DNA from: Amoebophrya sp. A120
Lineage: Eukaryota; Sar; Dinophyceae; Syndiniales; Amoebophryaceae
Direction of reading: 5' to 3'
Length of the DNA stretch: 64,000 bases
Assembly (NCBI GenBank): GCA_905178155.1
Contig: CAJINV010000007.1
Span: forward strand, 154,663-218,662
Below the pieces are notes generated by a model. That model was not told the DNA's origin, did no database searches, and was given only the letters and a program-made list of their open reading frames with translations. This document shows, piece by piece, positions 1 through 12,300 of the stretch (the first letter of the stretch is position 1; each line of letters opens with the position of its first letter). A program made the translations under genes and the position numbers.

Positions 1-340
1 GAGAAAACTTTCAATGCAGAACTTGCAACCGGGGAGATCTCCCCGGTTGCAAGTTCGAGCACGGAGCCCTTGAGCCCAGAATCCGCTCGTGAATAGCGAA
101 GCAGCGGAAGCTTTTCGTAGTTTCGCGCAGAAGTGAAAAACTACAGTTTTGACTCGCAACCACGAAGGACTTCTTGGAAGAACAGAGACAGTGAAGGACT
201 TGCAGTCGGGGAGATCTCGGAAGGGTTGTTCCCCCCGGCCTCTCGAGGTACCACGATGAACCACGTAGTACTTTTGCTCTTTACGTTCTTGCGGCAGTGC
301 AAGTGCAAGTTCATCATGATCTTCTCAAAAGAAACCAACG
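1..340. other. Left-edge region, no gene recognised
   Basis: This is either the 3' flank of the coiled-coil gene or the inside of a canonical intron starting at 363 on the minus strand. It carries a perfect 38-bp palindrome (19-56). A partial echo of the palindrome core (GTCGGGGAGATCTCGG) occurs near 206-221. I see no convincing coding sequence. Confidence 0.5.
19..56. repeat. Perfect 38-bp palindrome
   Basis: The sequence from 19 to 56 equals its own reverse complement, centred on the AGATCT at 35-40, with arms GAACTTGCAACCGGGGAGA. There is no loop, so it could form a cruciform or bind a dimeric factor. The flanking bases (A at 18, G at 57) break the symmetry. Confidence 0.9.
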
Positions 341-3300
341 TCATTTATTTCCATACTTCTTACCGGCACTCAGCCTCTCCTCCTTCTCGCGTAACTCGCG
401 GCGCGTGAGCTGCAGGGAATCCTGCTCGTTTTTCCACTTCGCATCAAACTGCTGCTCCAGGTCGCTTAACCGGTTTCTATATTGCAGTTCCATGTCCGAT
501 ATGCATTGCAAAAGTATCGCACTCGTATAAATGCATTACAAATTTTCTCAGCATTAGAAATGGAGTTTGTCACGCGGATCTGTTTCAAGAAAAATTAAAA
601 TATTTGTGATGCATGATTGCATTTAGATTTACGACGAGTGCGATACTTTTGCACAGGATATCCGACTTCAGCGTTTCCAACCGCTCCTGCTGCGACGCCT
701 ATCAAATGCAAATATGTCTGGGTCTGGAAACTTGTAATGCTCGGTTGGGAATAGTGAACGCTTTGTAATGCACAGCCAAGCATGAGAAATTTTTGCCCTG
801 CTTTGTGTTGCGCTCTCCGCATGAAAAGCTGCGTTTTTGCATGACAGGCAAAAGGCTCTCTTCTTGGACACGCATCACAAACACTTCAGTCATGCCAGAC
901 AAGCATGACAAACCTTGCATCCTTCCAGGAGACCCAGACATATTTGCACTTGATAACGCCTGGTTGTCGGCAACGTTTTGCTCTTTGTGCCGCAGGTCCG
1001 CCTCCCGTTGCTGCAGCTGCCGTTCGTGCGAAACCCGCTGCTGTTCGAAGGACTGTTGCAGCCGCTGCAGTTCGTCTTCCTTGTCGCGAATCTGTTGACT
1101 GAGCTGCAACTCCCTCTCGTTGCAGGTCCGCTCGAAACTTTCTTGCTTCGCGCGAAACATCTGCTCCTCGTTGTCCAACCGCTGCCGCAGGTCGTGTTCC
1201 CGTTTCCGAATCGCATCGTCGACTTCCAGCTGTTTCTGCTGCGTGAAAGATTGCTCAAACAGCCGCTTTTCCTGGGTCAAACCGTCTTCCAGCTGCTGCT
1301 TCTTGAGAAAGAAGTCCCGTTCGAGCTTCAGGTTCTTTTCCTGCAAATCGTGCACCTCGGAGGAAAAAGATCGCTCCTGCTCCTGATTCTTTCGCGCAAA
1401 TTCCTGCTCCAATACGCGTTTTTGACTCTCGAGTTGCCGCTGCTTCTGCTCGAACTCTATCTGCAATTCTTCCCCAATTTTTAGAAGCTCCTGTTCCCGG
1501 GAGTTTGCGTTCTTCTCCGACTGGGACAACCACTATGCATTGCAAAAGTATCGCAATCGTATAAATGCATTACAAATTTCCTCAGCATTAGTGTAATGCG
1601 GATTTACCTTGAAAACATAAACAAGATTTGTATATGCATGATTGCAATACGAGTATCAGATACTTTTGCACAGGATAGCCGCTCGGTGAGGACGAATTCC
1701 AGTTCCTTCTTGTCGTTTTCGTACTTCTGAACTAGCGTCTGCTTCTGGAGGTCAAAGTCCCGGCGTAATTCCAGTTCTTTGTCTTGCAGCTTCCGGGCCG
1801 TTTCGTTGTTCAGGTCCAGCAGCTGTTTGCGCTGCTGTTCGTGCAGTTCGAACTGGAATTTTTCGTCGAACTTGCTCCGTTCCCGCGTGACCACGTCGGA
1901 TTCTAGCCGGTGTTTTTCGCTTTCGAAATCCATGCGCTGCTGCTCCAGCTTGTCCAGGTAAAACTTCTCGGTGCGCAGCTTTTCTTGCTGACACCGGTCG
2001 TTCACCTCCAAGTCCAGCCGGTGCTTTTCGTTCCGCATCTTATCCGTGAACTCGCAGTCCAACCGGTACCGTTCGTCCTGCAACTGCAGCTCTAACCGGT
2101 GCTATCCAAGGAAAAAAGTGTTACAGTTACGCATGTGTTGGAATTTCAGCATCACAAATTTGCTCTGCATGACGAAGAAAACTTGTAATGCGCAGACCAT
2201 AAGGGAAAACACGAATGGAATGAGGCTGGCACGCGTTTCCTGCATGACAGAGGTTGTCTGTCTTGCTTGTCTTGCATGAGAGTGTGTAACAGTAAACACT
2301 TTTTTCTCACGATAGGTGCTTCTCCTGGGAGAGCCTCTGCTCGATCTCGGAATCGATTTTCATCTTTTCGACGCGGAGTTTCTCATATGACAGTGCACAA
2401 CTCCCACTACAACCCCTCATTTGTAATGCAAAATCCCAAATCCAGCTGCTGCCATGTAGCACCACTAGTTGCATGACAAATCCTGCAAGCTCAAACAGCA
2501 CCACACTCCCGTGCAAATTTGTCATACAAAGCCGGCACTGTTGCTGCTGCTTGTATTGCCGTTCATGCGTATACAAATGAGGGGGACGAGGAGGAGTTGT
2601 GCACTGTCATATCTCACTCAAGTCGTGCGCTGCGCGTTCTTTCTCACTCCTCACCTTCTGCTCGAAGTCGGATTCTAGGCTTAGCCTTTCCTGCCTCACT
2701 TTGTCGGCAAAGTCGATATAAAATGCAAAAATGTGTGGGTCAGGAATTGTCATGCACAATTTGCATGGCCCATAATGTCTGTGGTGCATTCCCTAGCATC
2801 ACAGATTTTGTCACGGCTTCCTGATCCTGATGCCCATGCTACAGGAGAAATGCCCAATTGGGGAGGAAATAGTAGATCTCTTTCGCGGCTCATGTAATAC
2901 AGATTTTACGTGTAATGCATAGGCAGCATCACAAGTTGCCATCTTCCAGACCCAGACATTTTTGCAATGCATAGTCGAGTTCCAGTTGCAATTTCATCTC
3001 CCGGGCGTGTTGTTCGGCGAGCAACGCGGCTCTTTTATGAATTGCAAAAGTACTCGTATTGCAATCATGCACGACAAATCTTTTTCTTGAGGTAAATCCG
3101 CATCACAGATTTTTCTCATGCTGAGGAAATCTGTAATGCATTTATGCGAGTACGATACTTGTTTTGCAGTTCATATCTTTCCTGCACTTGCAGTTCCAAG
3201 CGGTGCTTCTCCTGCGCGACGCGGCTCTCCACCTCGGACTCTAGTCTCGCCCTTTCCCATATGAGAGTGCACAACTCCCTCTTCCCGTCATTTGTGATGC

Positions 3301-6300
3301 AAAATCCCAAATCCAGTCAAACCCCTGTGACACTGTTTGCATGACAAATTTCGAAAGCCCAGACAGTACTACAATAGGCGCATAAATTTGTCATGCACAG
3401 GCTCCAGGGTTGCTGGCGTTTGTTTTGCTGTTCATGCAATACAAATGAGGGGGAGGGGGTGGAGTTGTGCACTGTCATATCCAACCGCAACTTTTCCGCC
3501 AAATCTTGTCCGTGTTTCTCTTTTTCGCTTCGCAATCGTTGCTCGAATTCCGCTTCTAGTTGCTGCTTCTCACTGCGGACCTTGTCCGAGAACTCGAGCT
3601 CCAAACTGTGCCGTACTTCCCGCACGTGCTGATCACTCTGGAGTTGCAGCTTCTGTCTTTCACTGTTCGCCGCTAATTCGAGCTGGCGCGTACAGTCGAG
3701 CTTCACTTTTTCGCACTCCTTCTCGAGGCTCGAGGATTGGCGGACCGCTTCCTCCTTCTCGTGGAGTAGTTTGTGGAGCTCCTTGTCCTTTTCCAGTCTC
3801 TGTTTGTGGAGGTTCTCGTTAAACAGCAATTCCATGCTATCGCGAAGAAAAATCCACCCACTCCCATATCGCAAAGGGACACTTCTGAAATAAATTAAAT
3901 TTGCAATGCTGATTTGTGGCCACAAATGGTCTCTGTATTGCAACAAGGCCAATCCAGAGACTCCGCCGCATTATGCAGGCAGTTTGTGATGCTATGGGCC
4001 CTACAGATTACACATTTGCCATGCTACGCGCCTACGTCAGAACCCTTCTACTAAGGCTTGGTATGGGCCTGGTGCCGTCCTCCACTGCAAGACAGACCTG
4101 ATTTGTGTACGCAAATCCAGCATGAGAGCCTTCCTTTTGATATGGGGAGGGGGGATTTTTCCTTTTGATACATGCGGTGCTTTTCCGCTTCGAAGGCGTT
4201 TTCCATGCGGATTTTCTCCGTCCGCAGCACCTGCTCGCCTTCGGATTGCTTCTGCTGCTCGATCATCTGCGTCTTTTCGAGCAATTCTCGCTGCAGCTGC
4301 TCTTTTACCAGCAAGTTCCGCTGGTTCATCTCTTCTTCGAGTTTCTGCTTTTCCAAGCGGATCCTGGTTTGGAAATCCAGTTCTAACCGATGCTGCTCGT
4401 CACGAACCCGCTGCTCGGAGGTTAGCTCCAACTTCTGCTTTTCTTGCGCCAAATTTTGCTCGAAGACTCGCCCTTGCTCCAGCTTGATCTCCTCCCGGAT
4501 GTCGTCAACCACCGCTTTCTCGACGAAAAGTGACTGGTGTTCCTGCTGCAGTTTGTACAGCTCCTTGTCGCGTTCCATCTTTTCGACATGCAGTTTCTCG
4601 TTGAACTGCAAGTTCAATTCGTGTTTCTCCACATTGAACGCATTTTCTAGCCGCATTTTTTCCGCGTGCAGCTGCTTCTCAAATTCCGCGTTTTTACTCT
4701 CGTTCAACTGCTGCAGTTTCTCGTTCTGCTCGGTCAGATACTTTCTTTCCAAAGAGGAAAATTTCGTTTCGAAGTCTTGCAATAAAATGCTCTTTTCACT
4801 GTCGAACTTGCTTTTTTCCGCTTCCAGGCAGTGCAGGTGCTCGGCTTCCTATCCAAGAAAAAAACACCATCACAGTCACATTTAGGAGGTTTTGCATCAG
4901 TAATTTTTCTCGCATGACAAATTTTTCTTGTATTGCAAAAACATAAGGGAAATCCCGTATAAATTTTGACTGTGATGCATTTTTGCGCATGACAAAAATT
5001 TCTGTATTGCAAAAACGTGCAATAGTGATTGTGATGCTCGTTTTTTCTTGAATACTTCCAGCTGCGCGATTTTCTGGTCGAAGGTTTCCCGCTCCTTGAT
5101 ACCCCGATCGACCTGCTGCTCTATCCCAGAGAAAAAAGCGGGCAGGGCATGTTTGTAATGCAAAAATAAATGCAGAGAAAAACTTGTCAATGTCATGGTT
5201 GGCCACATAGCATGCTGTTTCGGGTATGCAATACAGATTTTTCTGTGTCTTTATTTCTGCATTACAAATCTGTCCTGCCTGTCTTTTTCTGTGAGATAAG
5301 CTCCGTCCGCTGCAGAGAGTCCCGGACCATCTGCAGCTCGTTTTCGAATTGCAGTTTTAATTTATTCGCCTCTAGTTTCTCGGTATTCAGCGCCGCGTTC
5401 CGGTCGAAGAGTTGCTGCTCCGTTTGCCGGATTTTCGTTTGACAGTCATTTTTCACCTCCAGAAGCTCCTTTTCGTAGTCTTTCTGCCTTAAACGCAGCA
5501 ATTCCTCGAGGTCCTGCTGCTTCTTCTTCGCCTGTTGCTTTTCCTTCTGCACTTGCTGATGACATTCCTTCTCCAAGTCCGCTATTTTTTTCTCCGAATT
5601 TTGCTTCCACCGCTGCTTTTCCGCTTCCAGTATGCATTGCAAAAGTATCGCACTCGTAATATAAATGCATCACAGATTTCCTCAGCATGAGAAATAACAT
5701 TTGTAATGCGGATTTACCTTAATGTAATGCACGACTGCAATTACTACGAGTACGGTACTTTTGCACAGGATATCCAGCTGCTTGCTGTAACTCTCCTCGA
5801 TTTTCGCCTGGCGGTCGGCAAACTGCTTCTCTAGCTCTAGCCGTTGGTTCGACAACACGACCCGCTCGTTGCTCATCTCGCCACAGATGCTGCTGTGCTT
5901 TTGCTCGAACTGCTGCTGCATTTCGTGAAGCTTTTCCCGGTACTCTTGCTCCACTAACCGGTTTTTGTTTTGCACGAGGAGCTTCTCGGATTCCAGTTGC
6001 TGCTCCAGTTCTATCAATTGTTGCTTGCACAGTTTTATGAACTGCAAAAGCATCGACGTACTAGTGGCGATTGCAATACAAATTAGCTGTGCATGACAAA
6101 GAAAATTTGTCATGCTGATTGAGCTTGGAAAGGAGATTTGTCATGCATCATTGCAATTACGAGTACGAAGATATTTTGCAATGCATAAGTTTTTCGATTT
6201 TCAACTTTTCTTCGTAGAACTCATTTTCGAGATTTGTCTGTTTGTCGAGAAACTCCTGCTCTAATTGCCTTTTCAACTGGGTGAAGTTCCGCTTTTCAGT

Positions 6301-9300
6301 GTCCAGCAGCTGTTCCTGCCTCTGCACTTTCTCCTTGCACTCGTTCAAAATTTTCTTCTGCTCCGTCGCAGTTGATTCTTTCAGCTTCGAAAACTGGTTT
6401 TCTGCCTCGCGTTTCTGCTTCTCTAGTATGACCCGCTCAGATGTTACAATCTCAAACGTTACAATAGAATCTGGAAATCTGTCATGCAGGAGTGAATGAT
6501 TTAGCCAACTCTCATGGGGCGGCCACGCATGACAAGTTCCGGCGGAGTCCCAAACCGCACTACAATCTGGCGAAATTTGTATTGCAGAAAGTGGAACGGT
6601 CTGTGACTCTGTAATGCTCGCGATGCAAGACAAATCCCAGATAATTCTATTGTAACGTTTGAGATTGTAACACCTGAGCGGGTTATATCGAGATGCTCTA
6701 TTTTCCTTCTCGCTTCCTGCCGTTCTTTCTCCCAAATTCGCTGCTGTTCCTGTTCGAAAGAATCCTTCGAAGAATTTAATTTCCGCTTATGCATTGCAAA
6801 TATGTGTGGCTCTGGAGAATTCTGAGATCTGTCATGCTGTTTTTCCAAGCTCTCTCAAGTCTGCAATGCGGGGCCTAGCATCACAGGTTCTGCTGCCCCT
6901 TCGTGATGCCTATTCTGCATGAGAAATGCCCTCTCAGAATGACCAGAAGTGATTACCTATTGCCAGTCATGCAACACAGATCTCAGTCGTATGGTCCACA
7001 ACTCGCATCGCAAGTTCGGATCCTTCCAGACCCAGACATCTTTGCATTTGATACCGCTTCTCCTGCTGCAACTTCTGCGAAAAATCTTTTTCCAACTCCA
7101 GAACCTTCTCGTTGTACTGGTTTTCCAGCCGTTTCCTCTCCTCGGCAACAACTTTACTAGAATTTTGCTCCTTCTTATCCGCATTGTCCTTGACTTTTTT
7201 CTCGTAATCCAGCTTCAAGCTCCTTTGTTGCTCCTTGAACTCCAATTCCTTGGACTGAAAATCAATATCAAATGCAAAAGTGTCTGGGTCTGGAAACTTC
7301 TAATGCTAAAAGGGAATGATAGACGCACTGCATTAGGCAGCTACGCATGACAAGTTTTTTGGCTGCCGTGTCTTACGTATTCCGCATGGCAAACTGCATT
7401 TTTGCATGACAGGTAAGAGGGCCTTTTCGTGCCTATGCAACACAGATTCTCGAATCATGCCAGACAAGCATGACAAACTTGCACTCTTCCAGACCCAGAC
7501 ACGTTTGCATTTGATAATCAAACTCCAGCTGCGATTTCAATTCCCGGTACTCGTTTTTCAGTTTTTTTTTATGCATTGCAAAACTATCGTACTAGTACAA
7601 ACCAGCCATGCTCCGGCTGCCGCCGGAGCGCAGGGCTGTTGGGCCGGGGCAAGACTGTTTGCCGATCGGACCACAACGCCACGGGTCTAATATGCACAAC
7701 GAAACATACTGGAGTCCCGCTCCTTCCGCCTGTTTGCGCCGCGCCAACCCGCAGGACCACTTGCGCGCTTCCCGCGCCTGTGGGCGCTCTGCGCAGGGAG
7801 CAGCTGCAAAGAACACCGGGGGCGAACAGAAGCCGCCAGGCGCGAGAGGGTAGCGCGAGAGGGTGGCGCGGGAGGGTGGTGCGGGAGGGTGGCGCGAGAG
7901 GGTTGCGCGAGAGGGTGCGCGAGAGGGTGGCGCGAGAGGGTGGCGCGGAAAGGCGCCGAACAAAACAAGTCCACGACTGGCCTGCAGTGCCAAATATGGG
8001 GACTACCATGCGGATTCGCGCCCGCCACTTTGTGTTTTTACCCTCTCGCAGACCTCTCGCAGACCCTCTTTTTGACCTCTTTTGGGGGTCCCCGCTAATA
8101 ATCCGGCTATACTCGCGGGTAGAGGTCGACAGAGGTGGCCGAGAGGTGGCCAAGAGGGTCCGCGAGAGGTCGCCCCTTATTCGCGCCACCTCTCTCCACC
8201 TCTGTCGACCTCTCGCGCCCCCTCTTTTTGACCTCTCTGCACCCTCTGAGGCACTTAGGCGCCGCCTTAAGGTGGGGCCTTCGGCGGGCTATACTCGCGC
8301 ACCCTCTCGCCGACCCTCTCGAAAGGGGTCCCGCGCCACCTCTCCACCTCTGTCGACCTCTTTTTTACCTCTTTTGACCTCTTTTTGACCTCTCGGCCAC
8401 CTCTCGTTTACCCTCTGTCTACCTCTTTTTCCGCATGAATATAGTATATAGTAATAGCATGACAAATTTTTGCAAAAAGAAAAATGGAATTTGTAATGCT
8501 GATTGAGGTTAAATGGTAGATCTGTCATGCAAGACTGCCATTCATACGAGTACGATACTTTTGCACAGGATACTTTTCCGCTTGCTGCAAAACGGCGGTT
8601 TGCTCGTCAATTGATTGCTCCAGTTCCCGCTGTCGGTCCTGAAATCTTTTCTCGAGATTTTGCTCGAAGAGCACTTTTTCTTCCTCAATTTTCGCCTTTT
8701 CTTCCTTCATTTGTTGCCTCTCAGAATGAACTGACTTCTGCAAATTGTCCTCCTTCTCCGCAAACTTTTGCTCCATATCCCTCTTCTCCTGCTGCAAGGC
8801 CATCCGCTCGGTGGACAAGTCGGCGGAAAGCCTGTTCTTATCCAGTGCAAAAGTATCGCACTCGGACTATTTATTGCAGTTACGCATCACAAATCTAGTT
8901 CTAGGCGCCAAGGGCAATCCGCGTTACAAAATTCATTTCTCATGCTGCGAAAATTTGTAAATGCATTTGTACGAGTACGATACTTTTGCAATGCATAGTT
9001 CTGCTTGGACAGCAGTTCCGCTTCCAGTTCGGAAATTTTCGCCCGAAACTGCTGGTCCAACTCGCGCTCCTTCTTTCGCAGGGAATCCTGCTCCTGCAAG
9101 AGTTCTTCGTTGTAGAAGTGCTGCTTTTCCAGAGTGAGTTTTTGTTTGCTTTCCAGGAGTTCCTGGGAAAGCTTCTCGAATTTCGTCGTCTGCTGCTCCT
9201 CGTTATGGCGTTCTCAAACGTTACATTCTCAACTGTTACATGAACTTGTAATGCAAGAACGGCAAAAGTGAAAGGGCGAAGTTTGCGCCTTTTGCATTAC

Positions 9301-12300
9301 AAGTTCCGCACAGATTTAGGTGCTGTTTAGCCCCTCGCAGATTTGTCATGCGAAGCAGCTTGACCATCTGGCGGCTTAAGGTAGTTTTGCATGGCAAATC
9401 CATGTAACAGTTGAGAATGTAACGTTTGAGAATCCCATACTCGTGCTGGAGGATTTGGAGCTTCTGTTTTTCCAACACCTGTATCAAATGCAAGTATGTC
9501 TGGGTCCTCTGGAAGGATGCAAGGTTTGTCATGCACGTTTTACATGACTCCTGATGTCTGTGATGCATGCCCTAGCATCACAGATTCTGTGAGGGCTTCC
9601 CGTTCATGCCTATACCGCATGAGAAATGCCGTGTCGCCGTGGTAAAAACTGGCCCTCTTTTGCTGTTAATGCAATACAGATTTTCGTAGAATCCAAGTGC
9701 AGCATCACAAGTTGCATCTTTCCAGACAGCATCCAAGGCTATTTGCAGCGCATAACCTCTCGCAGTTGAAACACCTCCTGCTCCGCCTGCTGGAACTGCT
9801 GTTTCTGCTGCTCCAGAAAGCGCTGCTGCTGATGCAACGCGTTCTCTTCCTGGAGCTGCTGTTGCCGCTTCCCGGAGAAAGATTCTTCCTCGATGGAAAA
9901 CGCTTTCCGTTGCTTCTCCAGTAGCTGCTTTTCCGCGTCGAGCTCGGCTTTCAGCAATTCCAGTTCCGTCTGCTGCTTGAGCAGAATTTTCTCGCTGTCC
10001 TGTAGCTTTTTCACTGAACTTCTTTCCTTCTCACAGAGTTCCTTCTCAATCTGATCGCACCGGTCCTGCTTCTCCAGTAGCGAACTTTCCATCTGCTTCT
10101 TTTTCAGCTCGAAGTCTTGCATCAGTTCAAGAAATCCGTGCTCCGATTTCTGCAGCTCCAGTTCGGATTTCTGCAGCAGCTCCGACCGTAGTTCGAGTTC
10201 CTTCTGCTCAAAACTTGCTTTCAAATTCTGCTTCTCGAGGTCTAGCAGATGCGTTATCCTGAGCAAAAACGACCCCACCCCATAGTCAAGATGGGAAACC
10301 TGCTAAACAAATCAGCCAGCTTTGGTTGTTGTGCATGACAGGTTTCGCCTCGTAGTGCAATCCTGTTTAGCTTGTTCAGCGGCATCACAGATCTAGCCTA
10401 CTATGCTGATTGGAGCATTACAAATCCCAAAGAACGACTAGAAAATGCTTCTCATGGATCTCCGCATGAGAAACATTTTCAGCATGCAGATTTGCATTAC
10501 AACTCTGGTGTGGGGACGTTTCTACTCACGATATGCGTCTTGTCGTCGAGGTCTTGCTTCAATGCTTTCTCTTTCTGGGTAAACTCGAGAGTCATATGAA
10601 ATGCAAAAATGTCTGGGTCTGGAAACTTGTGATGCTAAAATGTGACTGGTGGGCGCACTGCAATACGCAACCAAGCATGACAAATTTTTGAGCTGCTCTT
10701 GTGTTTCGTTTTTCGCATGGCAAACTGCGTTTCTGCATGACAGACAAGAGGCCCTTTTCGTGCCTATGCAACACAGATTCTCGAGTCATACCAGACAAGC
10801 ATGACAAACTTCCAGACCCAGACACTTTTACAGTTGATAAGTCAAAACCTTCTCCAATTCCTCCAATTCTGCCAGCCGCTTCTTCTCGATCAGCTCCGCG
10901 TTCAATCTTATGCATTGCGAAAGTATCGCTCTCGCATGGCAATCATCGTTCGTTCGTTGTGGATCGGCTCTGCCGACCGGGTAACCCAACGCCTTGCATA
11001 TAAATGACCGACTTAGGCGAATCCCGTTGCGGGCATACAAATTGGCCGTACGGAAGGGCCCTAAGCGCTACATACATAGTTCACCCTAAGCGCCTACCAC
11101 TTCGGTCTGGGACCTCGTCTACCTGATCCTGGGGGTCCACAGCGCACTAGCCCTTTGCTAGCATAAACAGACTGGGTTCTAAAAACTGACTTAACTCCCT
11201 CCATCCTTACAACAGTAAGGCCATCATAAAGGTGCGCTAAAAAGGGTTCGGGGCGCTCCGTACGGAAGGGAGCCTTTCGACGCGGCGTACGCTCTCCTGT
11301 AGAGGTTTACGCGGAACACGGATGGGCCGCGCACGCAACTCAGTCGAGGAGGACACACGCTATCCTCAATAACAGAGGCGGTAGTCCCTCACGGCGGCTG
11401 GCCTGTCTGAAGACTGTAAGCCCCACCTCCCATCTTCCCGGTTCGTCAATGACTCGGGCGAGCCATGTTACTTAGACTCCCCGCACATGCAAATATGGGA
11501 CGGCTGGGGGGGTTTAAAAGGTGCTCGCGCCGTTCATGATCTACTATAAAAGAAAAAGTCTTACTTATACAAATGGCGGAGCTTATAACTACGAGCTGAT
11601 GGCCTCCTGTTTAATGCTTCATCTCCCTCCTTCCTCTTTTCTTCCTTCTTCAATTAAATTCGCCCCCCTCTTCACCTTTAACTCGCCTCTGTTTCAATTT
11701 AACTCGCCGCCATCTAACTCGCCTCCTTCCTTCTTCGCCATTAGTCGCCTCCTCTCCTGTCTCTTCCCCACTTTGACTCGCCCCTTTCCCGTCTAGCTAG
11801 CTGCTCCCGGCTCGCAGTTCAGAGTCTTCGCGCATTCAAGTCGAACGCCTGGCCCCGTTACCTGCGTAATTATTTTTTTTTATTTTTTTTTTTTTTTGGG
11901 TCTGGATCGTCTCCGGGCTTCTTTATCTGGATGGGCTCGATCTTCTTAGCCTCTTGTCTTTACCTGCTTAGTATATTTTTTGGGATCCTGTAAGTTCCTC
12001 ACCCTGCCTCGTGATCTGCCTGAGTGCTCCCGTGCTGATCTTAGTTGTATCAATTTCGTCGGCCGCTTAATGGTTCCACTAGCTGGACAGGTTTTGAAGG
12101 CTCTGAGAGCGATGGCGAGGCTTTGGGACGAACGCACCAATTCGCGCGAATCTTCTCGCCGGCTTCTCTTTTTTATTTTTTTTTTTTTTCTCTCCTGTTT
12201 CTGTTTCAGATTTAGAACTCTACTGCACTGGACTGCTGTACTTTTCAGCAGCCGGCAAAGTCTTGCAGTGATGTGTTTTTCAAACGGCCAACGAGGTGCA

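Noticed and set aside
978-1484. Long plus-strand frames opposite the coiled-coil exons (also 4172-4885, 28305-28865)
   Set aside because: They are reverse complements of E/K/Q-rich coding exons, giving Leu/Ser/Phe/Cys-rich shadows, and are cut by the introner elements.
7601-7700. tRNA or snRNA gene in the hairpin end of the dispersed repeat
   Set aside because: No cloverleaf, A box or B box could be drawn; only one short hairpin is supported.
7576-8388. 270-aa and 201-aa frames in the dispersed repeat (likewise 31114-31545 and 40610-41350)
   Set aside because: They come from tandem GAGAGG-type words in a repeat present three times, are open on both strands and lack any domain.
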